A DNA stretch of 64,000 nucleotides from Fictibacillus sp. FJAT-27399 (GCF_001510655.1 NZ_LMVC01000002.1:1090379-1154378), one strand, 5' to 3'. Shown: positions 53,739 through 62,954, counted from the first letter of the stretch. Made by a program: numbers and translations. The notes: generated from the sequence alone by a model not told the origin.

Positions 53739-54719
53739 ATGAAGTACGATGTTTGTATTATCGGCGGGGGGCCGTGCGGCTTATCCGCAGCCATCGCTGT
53801 GAAGGAAATAGGGCTTTCCTATGTGGTGATCGAGAAGGGGAATATCGTGGAGTCAATCTATAACTACCCGACTCACCAAACGTTTTTCAGCACTAGTGAA
53901 AAACTTGAAATTGGTGATGTACCTTTTGTCAATGAGGAAAGAAAACCGAGAAGAATCCACGCACTGACTTACTATCGCGAGGTGGCCAAACGGAAAGAAC
54001 TGAACATCCGCACGTTTGAGAAAGTAACTGCTGTACAAAAAGGGGACAGTACAACTTATCATGTCCAGACAGAAACGGCTAAAGGTGACTCCAATGTATA
54101 CGAGGCGAAGGCCGTTATAATTGCGACAGGATACTATGATAATCCGACCTATATGAACATACAAGGTGAGGAGCAGCAGCATGTTTTTCATTATTTTAAG
54201 GAAGGTCATCCTTATTATGATAAAGACGTGACGGTGATCGGCGGAAAAAACTCTGCGGTCGATACAGCGCTTGAACTTCAAAAAGCCGGTGCGAGGGTGA
54301 CGGTTCTCTACCGGGGTGAAGATTATTCGAAGAGTGTAAAACCATGGGTATTGCCTGAGTTTGTATCGCATGTAAACAGCGGCAAGATCGCCATGCACTT
54401 TCAGTCGAACGTTCTTGAAATCGGAAAAAATACAGTAACCTTTGATAAAAACGGAGAAAAAGAAACGGTCAAGGCAGATTTTGTGTTTGCCATGACAGGA
54501 TATCATCCGGATCACGGGTTCCTTGAAAAAATCGGTATCCATATTGACCATGAAACAGGCCGGCCCGCCCACAATCCTGAGACGATGGAAACGAATGTGG
54601 AAAATGTGTTCATCTGCGGTGTCATTGCTGCAGGCAACAATGCTAATGAGATCTTTATTGAGAATGGAAGGTTCCATGGCGGACTGATCGCCGATACGTT
54701 ATCGGCATCTCATAAATAA
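53739..54719 (+). CDS. bdr: Bacilliredoxin reductase Bdr (YpdA)
   Basis: 326 residues, flavoprotein with two Rossmann motifs: FAD site GGGPCGLSAA with the active Cys (residue 13), and NADPH site VIGGKNSAVDTALELQKAG. In Staphylococcus and Bacillus this enzyme reduces bacillithiol disulfide with NADPH. ATG 53739 gives MKYDVCIIGGG; an earlier in-frame GTG at 53718 would add 7 residues. It is next to gudB as in B. subtilis. Confidence 0.92.
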   Translation: MKYDVCIIGGGPCGLSAAIAVKEIGLSYVVIEKGNIVESIYNYPTHQTFFSTSEKLEIGDVPFVNEERKPRRIHALTYYREVAKRKELNIRTFEKVTAVQKGDSTTYHVQTETAKGDSNVYEAKAVIIATGYYDNPTYMNIQGEEQQHVFHYFKEGHPYYDKDVTVIGGKNSAVDTALELQKAGARVTVLYRGEDYSKSVKPWVLPEFVSHVNSGKIAMHFQSNVLEIGKNTVTFDKNGEKETVKADFVFAMTGYHPDHGFLEKIGIHIDHETGRPAHNPETMETNVENVFICGVIAAGNNANEIFIENGRFHGGLIADTLSASHK

Positions 54720-54811
54720 AAACAGGTGCTGCTTTTATTTATGTAAGCCGATTAATTGGTGGGTTTTTGCGGTGAAAAGCATGTGTTATGATACTTAAGA
54801 GGTGTTTACAT

Positions 54812-55777
54812 ATGAAAAAAGTAGCGTTGATAACTACTGGCGGAACCATTGCCAGCAAGCCGAATGAAACGTCAGGCCTTTTATCTTCAGGCGCTCTGAC
54901 GGGGGAAGAGCTGGCGGCAATGATTGAGCTGCCAAACGATATTGAAGTTAGTATTTTTTCACTGTTTCAGGTCCCGAGTATGCATATGACGTTTGAACAT
55001 CTTAACGTGCTTAAGGAAGCCATTGAAAACCTTTTTAAGGATTCAGATTATGATGGTGTAGTCATTACCCATGGAACAGACAGTATTGAAGAAACCGCTT
55101 ATTTTCTTGATCTGACCATCGCAGATCCGAGGACAGTAGTCGTTACGGGTTCACAGCGTTCACCCGGAGAAATCGGCAGTGACTCTTATACGAATATGAG
55201 GCACGCCATCTATACTGCATGTGACCCTGATTTAAAAGGTTCGGGAACAGTAGTTGTATTTAACGAGAGAATTTTTACGGCCAGGTATGTAAAAAAAGTC
55301 CATGCATCCAACCTGCAGGGCTTTAATTCTTTTGGTTTTGGGTACTTAGGAATTATCGATAACGATAAGGTCGTAGCCTACCAAAAGCCGATCGGAAGGG
55401 AATATTATACTGTAGAAAAAGCAGTGCCTCCCGTTGATATCATCAAATGTTATATTGGCGCAGACGGCAAATTTATTAAAGCGGCCATCGAAAGCGGCGT
55501 TCAGGGCATTGTTCTAGAAGGAGCAGGCAGAGGGCAGGTAGCTCCGCTGATGATGAATTCCATTATTGAAGCAGTTGATGCTGGCATAAAGGTCGTCATT
55601 ACGACCAGTTCTGAGGAGGGCCAAGTATATCCGACTTATGATTATCTTGGAAGTACGTTTGATCTTGCTGAACACGGGGTTATCCTTGGAAAAGACTATG
55701 ACAGCAAGAAAGCAAGGATTCGTCTGGCTGTGCTCCTGGCTGCCGGTGAGGGAGATCGCATCCAAAATATTTTCTAG
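54812..55777 (+). CDS. L-asparaginase
   Basis: 321 residues. Catalytic threonines are in ITTGGTIAS near the N-terminus and VITHGTDSIEETAY; the C-terminal half contains GVQGIVLEGAGRGQ. No signal peptide, so cytoplasmic. It hydrolyses asparagine to aspartate and ammonia. AGAGGTG stands about 6 bases before ATG 54812. I give no symbol because type I and type II cannot be separated here. Confidence 0.9.
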   Translation: MKKVALITTGGTIASKPNETSGLLSSGALTGEELAAMIELPNDIEVSIFSLFQVPSMHMTFEHLNVLKEAIENLFKDSDYDGVVITHGTDSIEETAYFLDLTIADPRTVVVTGSQRSPGEIGSDSYTNMRHAIYTACDPDLKGSGTVVVFNERIFTARYVKKVHASNLQGFNSFGFGYLGIIDNDKVVAYQKPIGREYYTVEKAVPPVDIIKCYIGADGKFIKAAIESGVQGIVLEGAGRGQVAPLMMNSIIEAVDAGIKVVITTSSEEGQVYPTYDYLGSTFDLAEHGVILGKDYDSKKARIRLAVLLAAGEGDRIQNIF

Positions 55778-55873
55778 GAAGATGTTACAATTTTTTCATA
55801 AACATCAGCTAGGGTTTCCATTCTGGGTGTTCCATGATACCATTGTAAAAAAACAGCTGAAAAGAGGGCTGCT

Positions 55874-56554
55874 ATGTTAGGAATTGTTTCGGCAGGGGTC
55901 GCTCCTGCTGTCGCCCTGCTTGCTTTCTTTTATTTAAAAGATAAATATGAAACCGAGCCTGTTTCCATGGTCATTCGATTATATATTTTTGGAGCTTTGC
56001 TTGTTTTTCCGATTATGGTCATCCAATTTGGATTTAAAGAGGAAATGATGGTTTCTTCTTTTACAGAAGGCTTTTTTCTTTCTGCTCTGCTCGAAGAGTT
56101 TCTGAAGTGGTTTCTTGTTTTCTATTGCGCTTATCAGCATGCCGAATTTAATGAGCCTTATGACGGTATCGTTTATGCCGTGGCCTTATCCCTTGGGTTC
56201 GCTTCAATGGAGAACATTTTTTACCTGTACGTGCATGGGGTTAACGAAGCGATGGGCAGAGCTTTAATGCCGGTTTCCAGCCATGCTCTTTTCGGAGTCA
56301 TCAGTGGATATTACTTTGGGAAGGCCAAGTTTTCATCCGGTTCCCGGAAAAAGGTGTTTTTAAGTCTTTCGATCATAATTCCGTTCGGACTGCATGGAAT
56401 CTATAACTGGATTCTGCTTGTTTTTGAAAAAGACTTTCTCATCGCCATGCTGCCTTTCATGCTGTTCTTATGGTGGCTGGGACTAAAAAAAGTGAAGCTC
56501 GCAAATGCCCATAAAACAGCCTGGCTGACACGGCAGAAAAATGTAGGATCCTAA
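55874..56554 (+). CDS. prsW: Intramembrane protease PrsW
   Basis: 226 residues, about seven membrane segments. The glutamic-protease motifs are LLEEFLKWF (Glu74, Glu75), SMENIFYLY and SSHALFGVISGYYFG. In B. subtilis PrsW makes the site-1 cut in anti-sigma factor RsiW, releasing SigW. AGAGGG lies 6 bases before ATG. A terminator overlaps its end. Confidence 0.94.
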   Translation: MLGIVSAGVAPAVALLAFFYLKDKYETEPVSMVIRLYIFGALLVFPIMVIQFGFKEEMMVSSFTEGFFLSALLEEFLKWFLVFYCAYQHAEFNEPYDGIVYAVALSLGFASMENIFYLYVHGVNEAMGRALMPVSSHALFGVISGYYFGKAKFSSGSRKKVFLSLSIIIPFGLHGIYNWILLVFEKDFLIAMLPFMLFLWWLGLKKVKLANAHKTAWLTRQKNVGS

Positions 56555-56584
56555 CCCGGAGATAAAAATCTCCGGGTTTTTTTA
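56553..56584 (+). terminator. Terminator of prsW
   Basis: AACCCGGAGA pairs with TCTCCGGGTT, then T-rich. Confidence 0.9.
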
Positions 56585-56593
56585 TGTCTAATT

Positions 56594-56774
56594 CTTGTCT
56601 AGCTACAGCGTCCATGGACGAAATAGCTATTTCGTCATAGGTCCCCGGAGAACGAAAATAGAGTACTGTTTTCGTCTTTGGTCGCTCGCTCTTACACCTC
56701 AACACAAAAAACGTGTTGCTGTGTAAGACCTTCAGCGCTTGTCAGACTTAAGCAGGACGCTTGCGCTTTTCTTG
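56594..56774. repeat. Intergenic hairpin-rich repeat, Bacillaceae type
   Basis: The ends, CTTGTCTAGCTACAGCGTCC and GGACGCTTGCGCTTTTCTTG, resemble an intergenic repeat family that I recall from several Bacillus genomes. Inside are at least three hairpins: a perfect 20-base palindrome GACGAAATAGCTATTTCGTC, ACGAAAA..TTTTCGT and CTTACAC..CAACAC/GTGTTG..GTGTAAG. It has no open frame and fills most of the 306-base gap between prsW and sleB. Only one copy is in this window. Confidence 0.65.
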
Positions 56775-56860
56775 TACAATACGTTGCATAAAATGCTGAG
56801 ATTTACAAAAGCTACTTTTATCATACAAAGCTGAGAATATTTCACAGGAGGCACTTTCTC

Positions 56861-57742
56861 ATGAAAAAACCAATGCGTTACATAAAAAGGACGCTGTTTT
56901 TTTTAGTTGCTATGTCATGTATTATGGCCGGATACACTCCGGAGACCACTCATGCCTTTACGCCCCAAGTCATCCAAAAAGGTGCCACGGGTGAAGATGT
57001 AGTGGAGCTGCAGTCAAGGCTGCAGTATATCGGATATTACAATGGCCCCATAGATGGTGTCTTCAGCTGGAGAACCTATTGGGCTCTGCGCAATTTCCAG
57101 TATGAGAACGGGTTAAAGATTGATGGGCTCGCTGGGTTTACAACAAAGAAGAAGCTGGCGGACCAGACAAAATTCAATTATGGATGGGTTCATAAGCAGA
57201 TCCGCAAAGGCAATAAGTTTACCACTTATGGCGGCGTTCCAAAAGAAAAACAAGTCAAGCAGGGAGGCGGGAAGAAGGCAGCCCAGCCTGCAAGACCAGG
57301 AAAAAAAGCTGCACCCGCAAAGCCAGGTAACAAGCCGGCTGCTAAGGTAAGCAAGCCGAGACCAGGCAAAAACATCCCGGATGGCTATTCTCAGAATGAT
57401 ATTAATTTGATGGCAAACGCCGTTTACGGTGAGTCCCGCGGAGAACCTTATATCGGCCAGGTTGCTGTAGCAGCTGTCATCATCAACCGGGTGGAAAGTC
57501 CGGAGTTTCCTAATACCGTATCCGGCGTCATTTTTGAACCAGGTGCGTTCACAGCCGTTGCAGACGGACAGATTTACCTGACGCCGAATCAGAAAGCGAA
57601 AAAAGCTGTGATGGATGCTCTGAACGGATGGGATCCGACAGGAGAAGCGCTTTATTATTTCAATCCGGATACAGCGACATCCGGATGGATCTGGACAAGG
57701 CCTCAAATCAAAAAAATTGGTAAGCACATCTATACCAAATAA
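56861..57742 (+). CDS. sleB: Spore cortex-lytic enzyme SleB
   Basis: 293 residues. Signal peptide (1-32, ending at THA), peptidoglycan-binding domain (about 36-100), a low-complexity Lys/Pro/Ala/Gly linker (about 127-171) and the C-terminal lytic transglycosylase domain with the probable catalytic Glu191 in AVYGESRGEPY. It degrades spore cortex in germination. AGGAGG precedes the ATG. It forms an operon with ypeB 14 bases downstream, whose product is needed to stabilise it. Confidence 0.95.
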   Translation: MKKPMRYIKRTLFFLVAMSCIMAGYTPETTHAFTPQVIQKGATGEDVVELQSRLQYIGYYNGPIDGVFSWRTYWALRNFQYENGLKIDGLAGFTTKKKLADQTKFNYGWVHKQIRKGNKFTTYGGVPKEKQVKQGGGKKAAQPARPGKKAAPAKPGNKPAAKVSKPRPGKNIPDGYSQNDINLMANAVYGESRGEPYIGQVAVAAVIINRVESPEFPNTVSGVIFEPGAFTAVADGQIYLTPNQKAKKAVMDALNGWDPTGEALYYFNPDTATSGWIWTRPQIKKIGKHIYTK

Positions 57743-57756
57743 CGGAGGTGATTTCA

Positions 57757-59106
57757 TTGATACGAACAGTATTAATTGCTCTTTTAGTATTAGCCATAGC
57801 GGGTACAGGGTATTGGGGATACAGTGAACACCAGCAAAAGAACGCTATCCTCATTCAGGCGGAAAATAACTATCAGCGTGCATTCCATGACTTAAACTTT
57901 AATGTAGATTCTCTGCATGACAAAATTGGGGAAACATTGGCCATGAACTCCAAGCGCCAGCTTTCACCGACGCTGGCACAAGTGTGGAGGCTTACGTCAG
58001 AAGCACATAACAATGTTGGGCAATTGCCGCTTTCTTTGCTTCCATTTAATAAGACGGAAGATTTTTTAACCAAGATGGGGGATTTCAGTTATCGTGTCTC
58101 ACTGAGAGATCTTGAAAAGAAGCCGCTCTCGGATAAAGAACATGCTACACTCAAAAAATTGTATGCCAACTCTTCAGAAATACAGAATGAACTTCGCAGG
58201 ACCGAAGCACTGGCTTCAAAAAACAACCTTCGCTGGATGGATGTTGAAATGGCGCTCGCTAACAACAAACAGCCGGAGGACAATACGATTATCGATGGTT
58301 TTAAGACCGTGGACAAATCTTCAGAAGGTTATTCTCAGACGGATTTTGGTCCTGAAGTTTCGAATATGCATAATGCGAAAAAGCGAAATGTATCAAAGCT
58401 TGAAGGAAAGAACATCACGAAACAGGAGGCGAAAAAGCTCGCGATCAAGTTCTTTCAGCTCAAGAAAAATGTAAGGATCAACGTAAAGGAAACGGGAAAG
58501 GGCTCGCAATATAAAGCATATTCCATCACGATGTACAATCCTGACACAAAAGCCACAACCTACATGGATGTGACGAAAAAAGGCGGTTATCCTTTATGGG
58601 TGCTGCAAGACAGGAAAGTAGCGGCCCAGAAGATCAGCTTGAACGATGCACAGAAGGAAGCCATTTCGTTCCTTACTCTTCATATGAAAAGTAAGATGGA
58701 GGTCGTTTCAGCCAACCAGTACGATAACATCGCTGTCTTCACTTTCGTAAGTGTTCAGGATGGCGTAAGGATTTATCCGGACAGCATTTCCATCAAAGTT
58801 GCTCTGGACAATGGAGATATAATGGGGTACCAGGGAACCGATTTCTTGACTTCCCATCACGACCGGACCATTCCTCCTGCAAAAATCAATGAAAAACAGG
58901 CAAGAACGAAGCTTAACCCGAAATTCAAGGTCATGGAAAAACACATGGCGATCATCAAGAATGATGTGCAGCAGGAAGTTTACTGTTATGAGTTCTTAGG
59001 TCTTCTCGGCGACGAAACGTATGTAATCTACATCAGTGCACTAAACGGAGACGAAGAACAGGTTAAGAAATTGAAAGAAGGAGAACCTGATTACAGCTCC
59101 ATGTAA
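57757..59106 (+). CDS. ypeB: Germination protein YpeB
   Basis: 449 residues. An N-terminal membrane anchor (about 4-22, TVLIALLVLAIAGTGYWGY) is followed by a helical region and PepSY-type repeats in the C-terminal half. It holds and protects SleB in the dormant spore. TTG 57757 stands 9 bases after GGAGG and gives MIRTVLIALL; a GTG at 57748 overlaps the ribosome site. Confidence 0.95.
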   Translation: MIRTVLIALLVLAIAGTGYWGYSEHQQKNAILIQAENNYQRAFHDLNFNVDSLHDKIGETLAMNSKRQLSPTLAQVWRLTSEAHNNVGQLPLSLLPFNKTEDFLTKMGDFSYRVSLRDLEKKPLSDKEHATLKKLYANSSEIQNELRRTEALASKNNLRWMDVEMALANNKQPEDNTIIDGFKTVDKSSEGYSQTDFGPEVSNMHNAKKRNVSKLEGKNITKQEAKKLAIKFFQLKKNVRINVKETGKGSQYKAYSITMYNPDTKATTYMDVTKKGGYPLWVLQDRKVAAQKISLNDAQKEAISFLTLHMKSKMEVVSANQYDNIAVFTFVSVQDGVRIYPDSISIKVALDNGDIMGYQGTDFLTSHHDRTIPPAKINEKQARTKLNPKFKVMEKHMAIIKNDVQQEVYCYEFLGLLGDETYVIYISALNGDEEQVKKLKEGEPDYSSM

Positions 59107-59112
59107 GATAGT

Positions 59113-59142
59113 AAAAGGAAAGCGCCAGCGCTTTCCTTTTTT
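59113..59142 (+). terminator. Terminator of sleB-ypeB
   Basis: AAAAGGAAAGCGC pairs with GCGCTTTCCTTTT with a very short loop, then T. Confidence 0.88.
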
Positions 59143-59212
59143 AAATGGTCTTGAACTTTCTGGGAAATATGGCATAATTAATGGTAAAATAGTCTTATAA
59201 TGGGGGATTTGG

Positions 59213-59875
59213 TTGTTTGCTATAGGAGACACTCTATTTTTAGAGACGGCAGTATCGGATTACGGGACGCGCTACAAATGTAAAGTGATGGAACTGTCGG
59301 ATGAACAGATCTATATTGATTATCCGTTCAATGAAAAAACAGGGAAAATGGAATTTTTCATGAATGGAACAGCATTCAAAGCAACATTTTATCATGATGA
59401 TCAAAATGTATATATGTTTCATACAAAACTATGCGGACGCAAGATCGACAGGATTCCGCTCTTGGCCATCCATTATCCGGTTGAAAATTCGCTGGTAAAG
59501 CTGCAGCGGAGGCAATTTATTAGAATCGAAACCATGCTGGATATTGCGGTTCATCCATTAGAGGAACCCTCTTCTTTTGATCCCTTCACTACTGTCACTT
59601 CGGATATCAGTGCGGGAGGGCTAAGAATTGTTTTGCAGGAGGGACATCCTTTACAGGAAGGGATGCAGGTTTTATGCGGTGTGGTTCTTCCTATGCGGAC
59701 AGGCGCTATCCATTATCTGAAAGCAGAATGCAGAGTGCTGCGGATCCTGCATGACGGAGAGAGAGAAAAAGCATCTGTCCATTTTGAAAATCTGGGGGAA
59801 GCCGCACAGCAAAACCTTGTCCGCTATTGTTTTGAACAGCAGCTCGCTGAGAAAAAGAAGCTTTTAAACGAATAG
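59213..59875 (+). CDS. motI: c-di-GMP receptor with PilZ domain (MotI/YpfA)
   Basis: 220 residues. An N-terminal YcgR-like domain (about 1-90) is followed by a PilZ domain with both c-di-GMP motifs: RRQFIR at 99-104 and DISAGG at 131-136. In B. subtilis MotI (DgrA) bound to c-di-GMP acts on MotA and stops the flagellar motor. A TTG start 6 bases after GGGGGA. The next small gene is ypfB-like. Confidence 0.92.
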   Translation: MFAIGDTLFLETAVSDYGTRYKCKVMELSDEQIYIDYPFNEKTGKMEFFMNGTAFKATFYHDDQNVYMFHTKLCGRKIDRIPLLAIHYPVENSLVKLQRRQFIRIETMLDIAVHPLEEPSSFDPFTTVTSDISAGGLRIVLQEGHPLQEGMQVLCGVVLPMRTGAIHYLKAECRVLRILHDGEREKASVHFENLGEAAQQNLVRYCFEQQLAEKKKLLNE

Positions 59876-59925
59876 AACATTTCAGGCTTGGATATATTAT
59901 TTTCATGTATCGGAGGCTGATCGGC

Positions 59926-60102
59926 TTGAAAAAAATTGAAGGTCTGCTCATAAGGCTGGCCATTATCCATTTTGTATTCATGATCCTTTCACAATGGATA
60001 CTGACTCATGACACTTGGAAACGGAACGTAAACAAAAGTATTTATTATGAAGGCGTCATTAAAGGAAAGAACCCAGGCACTATGGAAACCATAGACCGCT
60101 AG
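59926..60102 (+). CDS. ypfB: YpfB-like small membrane protein (DUF5359)
   Basis: 58 residues with one membrane segment (about 5-23, LLIRLAIIHFVFMILSQWIL) and a basic tail ending near YYEGVIKGK. TTG 59926 is 10 bases from GGAGG. It matches the layout and position of B. subtilis ypfB. Function is unknown. Confidence 0.75.
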   Translation: MKKIEGLLIRLAIIHFVFMILSQWILTHDTWKRNVNKSIYYEGVIKGKNPGTMETIDR

Positions 60103-60143
60103 ATGCGTTTATGTTATAGTTAATGGCGAAAAGTTGCCTATGA

Positions 60144-60243
60144 ATAGTTAAGAAAAGCAGAAGCGATGGAGCCAGTACCCTTGTAAGCGGAGTTGAATAA
60201 TATAATTTCTTAACTATAAAAAGCAGGGTGTATACCTGCTTTT
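60144..60243 (+). promoter_or_regulatory. Structured leader upstream of cmk
   Basis: A perfect 12-bp stem (ATAGTTAAGAAA, 60144-60155, with TTTCTTAACTAT, 60206-60217) closes a 50-base loop. It is followed by a 9-bp terminator-like stem (AAAAGCAGG/CCTGCTTTT, 60219-60243). The segment AAAAGCAG at 60153-60160 could instead pair with CTGCTTTT at 60236-60243, so two exclusive folds exist. The ribosome site of cmk is 37 bases further on. It matches no riboswitch class I recognise. Confidence 0.5.
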
Positions 60244-60290
60244 ATTCGTATGGTTTCAAAAAAAAGATTTTTGTGTATGCAGGAGGAAAC

Positions 60291-60965
60291 ATGAACAAGA
60301 AATTAAAAATCGCCATTGACGGCCCAGCAGGAGCGGGCAAAAGTACAGTTGCAAAATTGGTCGCGGACAAGCTTTCCTATATATACATAGACACGGGTGC
60401 AATGTACCGGGCATTAACCTACAAAGCCCTGTCTTCCAAGTCTGATCTGCATGACGGCAGCATGCTGCAATCTCTTCTAAAAGAAACGACCATAGAATTG
60501 GAGATTACAGGAGACGGCCAGGCTGTCATCCTTGATGGAAGTGATGTCTCCAAAGAAATTAGAAGCTCGGATGTGACGAACAACGTTTCCTTTGTCGCTA
60601 CACCGCAAGAGGTCAGAGAAGAGATGGTCAGGCGGCAGCAGGAACTTGCAAGCGAAGGCGGAGTAGTAATGGACGGCCGTGACATCGGCACCCATGTTAT
60701 GCCTGATGCTGAATTGAAGGTGTTTTTGATCGCATCTGTAGAAGAGCGTGCGAAACGAAGATATGATGAAAATAAAAGCAAAGGGTATGAAACCGATCTT
60801 GAGAAACTGAAAGAAGAGATCAGCCTCCGCGATAAACGCGATTCAGAGCGCGAGTTTGCTCCGTTAAAAAAAGCGGATGACGCGATTGAGCTTGACACCA
60901 CATCAATGTCCATTGAAGATGTTGTTAATGAAATCCTTCATTTGGTGAGTGAAAGGGCTGGATAA
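60291..60965 (+). CDS. cmk: Cytidylate kinase
   Basis: 224 residues. P-loop GPAGAGKS at 11-18; [14 protein letters not shown], the CMP-site segment and [18 protein letters not shown] are typical. It phosphorylates CMP and dCMP. ATG 60291 follows AGGAGG; the frame open from 60228 is the leader. It is followed by plsC-like and rpsA-like genes. Confidence 0.96.
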   Translation: MNKKLKIAIDGPAGAGKSTVAKLVADKLSYIYIDTGAMYRALTYKALSSKSDLHDGSMLQSLLKETTIELEITGDGQAVILDGSDVSKEIRSSDVTNNVSFVATPQEVREEMVRRQQELASEGGVVMDGRDIGTHVMPDAELKVFLIASVEERAKRRYDENKSKGYETDLEKLKEEISLRDKRDSEREFAPLKKADDAIELDTTSMSIEDVVNEILHLVSERAG

Positions 60966-60966
60966 A

Positions 60967-61551
60967 GTGAACCTTTACAAATTCGGTAAAGCGGTGTGCG
61001 GTGCTTTTTTGAAAAGTATGTACAAAATTGATATTCAAGGGCTTGAAAATGTACCTGCCGATGGCGGAATTCTTCTTTGCAGCAACCATATTAATAATTT
61101 TGATCCTCCGCTAGTCGGAGTGGCCGCACCACGAGATGTTCATTTTATGGCCAAAGCTGAACTGTTCAGTATGCCTGTCTTAAAGACAATCCTTCCAAAA
61201 ATCAATGCGTTTCCTGTAAAGCGGGGAATGAGCGACAAACAGGCATTAAGGAATGGATTGAGCATACTGAAAGAGGGAAAAGTACTCGGGTTATTCCCTG
61301 AGGGCACGAGGAGCAAAACAGGCCAATTGGGCCAGGGACTTGCAGGCGCAGGTTTTTTCGCTCTTAAATCAGAAGCAGCTGTCGTGCCGTGTGCCATTAA
61401 AGGCGAGTATAAACGCGGCAAAAAAATCACCATTATTTTCGGGAAGCCGATCGATTTTACAGAAATGAGAGAGCAAAAAGCTTCCGCAAAAGATGCAACA
61501 AACCTTATAATGTTAAATATAGAAAAGCTTCTTATGGATTCTGTATCGTAA
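60967..61551 (+). CDS. plsC: 1-acyl-sn-glycerol-3-phosphate acyltransferase family protein
   Basis: 194 residues. The acyltransferase motifs are NHxxxxD (His41, Asp46 in SNHINNFDPP) and FPEGTR (110-115). It adds the second acyl chain in phosphatidic acid synthesis. The GTG at 60967 comes one base after the cmk stop with AAAGGG at 9 bases; a GTG at 60949 is in frame. The cmk-plsC-rpsA order is common in Bacillaceae. Confidence 0.9.
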   Translation: MNLYKFGKAVCGAFLKSMYKIDIQGLENVPADGGILLCSNHINNFDPPLVGVAAPRDVHFMAKAELFSMPVLKTILPKINAFPVKRGMSDKQALRNGLSILKEGKVLGLFPEGTRSKTGQLGQGLAGAGFFALKSEAAVVPCAIKGEYKRGKKITIIFGKPIDFTEMREQKASAKDATNLIMLNIEKLLMDSVS

Positions 61552-61625
61552 AAGGAATACTGTATACTTCCTTCATATTGAAGGTTGAAATATATACTTA
61601 TACGAAATTGAGGAGGCATTGTTTT

Positions 61626-62771
61626 ATGGCTGATGAGTTGAACACAAGTTTAGAAGAGACAAAAGTGCTCGAAGTTGGAGATGTAGTTGAAGGGACTGTC
61701 TTAAAGGTTGAAGATAAGCTGGCCATTATAGATGTGGGCTACAAGCAGGATGCTGTATTGCCTGTGAATGAAATCTCCAATGTTTTCGTAGAAAAAGCAT
61801 CAGATTTTCTAAAAGAAGGAGATAAAGTGGCGGTAAAAGTCACATCTCTTACTGAAGAACAGCTCACCGTTTCCAAAAAAGCGGTCGACACTGTCAAGTC
61901 CTGGGAAGAACTGAAACAAAAGTTTGGTCAGAATGAAACATTTGAAGTAACGGTTCATGAAGTTGTAAAAGGAGGACTCGTCGTCGATCTTGGCGTACGC
62001 GGTTTCATCCCCGCATCCATGGTCGAAAAAAGGTTCATTGAAGACTTCAGTGATTACAAAAACCGCTCTCTGACGGTTAAAATTATGGAGCTCGATGAAG
62101 AGAAAAACCGCGTCATTCTTTCCCATCGCGCCGTCGAGGAAGAGGTGGAATCACAGCGGAAACAAGAGCTCCTGAACAATTTGGAATCCGGCCAAGTGCT
62201 TGATGGCACTGTACAGCGTTTAACCGATTTCGGTGCATTTGTTGACATCGGCGGTCTTGACGGCCTCGTTCACATTTCTCAGCTTTCCCATAAACGGGTG
62301 GATAATACGTCTGAAGTCGTCTCAGAAGGGGATGCTGTCAAAGTTAAGGTCCTTTCCGTTGACAGGGATAATGAGCGTGTTTCTCTCTCCATTAAAGAGA
62401 CCCAGCCAGGACCTTGGGAGAGCCTTGAATCTGGTCTTGCCCCAGGCAAAGTGATCCAGGGTACGGTTAAACGTCTTGTTTCCTTCGGTGCTTTTGTTGA
62501 AATCGCACAAGGTGTTGAAGGGCTTGTACACATCTCAGAGATCAGCAACCGCCACATTGGAAGTCCTGGAGAAGTGCTTTCTGAAGGTGAGAAGGTTACT
62601 GTAAAAGTGTTGGATATTGACCGGAAAGAAAAAAGAATTTCCCTCAGTATCCGTGCTGCGCAGGAAGCGAAAGAGCAGCAGAACATCCGTGAGAACTTCC
62701 CGAAAGAAGAAAAAGGCTTCTCGCTTGCCGATATGATCGGTGACCAGCTTAAAGGATTAAAAAAAGATTAA
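61626..62771 (+). CDS. ypfD: Ribosomal protein S1 homolog with four S1 domains (YpfD)
   Basis: 381 residues, four S1 OB-fold repeats (about 15-80, 100-165, 190-260 and 275-345), the last two with the typical GTVQRLTDFGAFVDIGGLDG and GTVKRLVSFGAFVEIAQGVEG. The six-domain form of Gram-negative S1 is not present, so the role in translation may be auxiliary, as with B. subtilis YpfD. ATG 61626 is after GAGGAGG. Confidence 0.94.
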   Translation: MADELNTSLEETKVLEVGDVVEGTVLKVEDKLAIIDVGYKQDAVLPVNEISNVFVEKASDFLKEGDKVAVKVTSLTEEQLTVSKKAVDTVKSWEELKQKFGQNETFEVTVHEVVKGGLVVDLGVRGFIPASMVEKRFIEDFSDYKNRSLTVKIMELDEEKNRVILSHRAVEEEVESQRKQELLNNLESGQVLDGTVQRLTDFGAFVDIGGLDGLVHISQLSHKRVDNTSEVVSEGDAVKVKVLSVDRDNERVSLSIKETQPGPWESLESGLAPGKVIQGTVKRLVSFGAFVEIAQGVEGLVHISEISNRHIGSPGEVLSEGEKVTVKVLDIDRKEKRISLSIRAAQEAKEQQNIRENFPKEEKGFSLADMIGDQLKGLKKD

Positions 62772-62773
62772 GA

Positions 62774-62810
62774 TAAAAAAAGAACTCCCGCTGCGGAGTT
62801 CTTTTCTTTT
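62774..62810. terminator. Bidirectional terminator between ypfD and ypzI
   Basis: AAAAGAACTCC pairs with GGAGTTCTTTT; A and T runs on both sides suit both convergent genes. Confidence 0.88.
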
Positions 62811-62813
62811 GTT

Positions 62814-62954
62814 TCAGCTTTTTTGGTTATTTCTTCTTTTGGCTTCTTCCGGGCCTTCCAGCGATGTAGCTCCAGAATATTTCAGACTCTGGTCACGGTC
62901 GGATTCTACTCTGTGTGATTCGCGGAGTTTTTTTTCCTGACGGTCTTTTCCCAT
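62814..62954 (-). CDS. ypzI: YpzI family small protein
   Basis: 46 residues, highly charged: MGKDRQEKKLRESHRVESDR then DQSLKYSGATSLEGPEEAK. This is the YpzI pattern, found between ypfD and yphA in B. subtilis. AAAGGAGG is 7 bases before ATG 62954. No membrane segment. Function is unknown. Confidence 0.82.
   Translation of the reverse strand: MGKDRQEKKLRESHRVESDRDQSLKYSGATSLEGPEEAKRRNNQKS

Noticed and set aside
53853-54677. Minus-strand open frame of 274 codons
   Set aside because: It lies fully antisense to the bacilliredoxin reductase gene, which has clear FAD and NADPH motifs. Its composition (Ile/Phe/Arg/Cys-rich) is that of a shadow frame.
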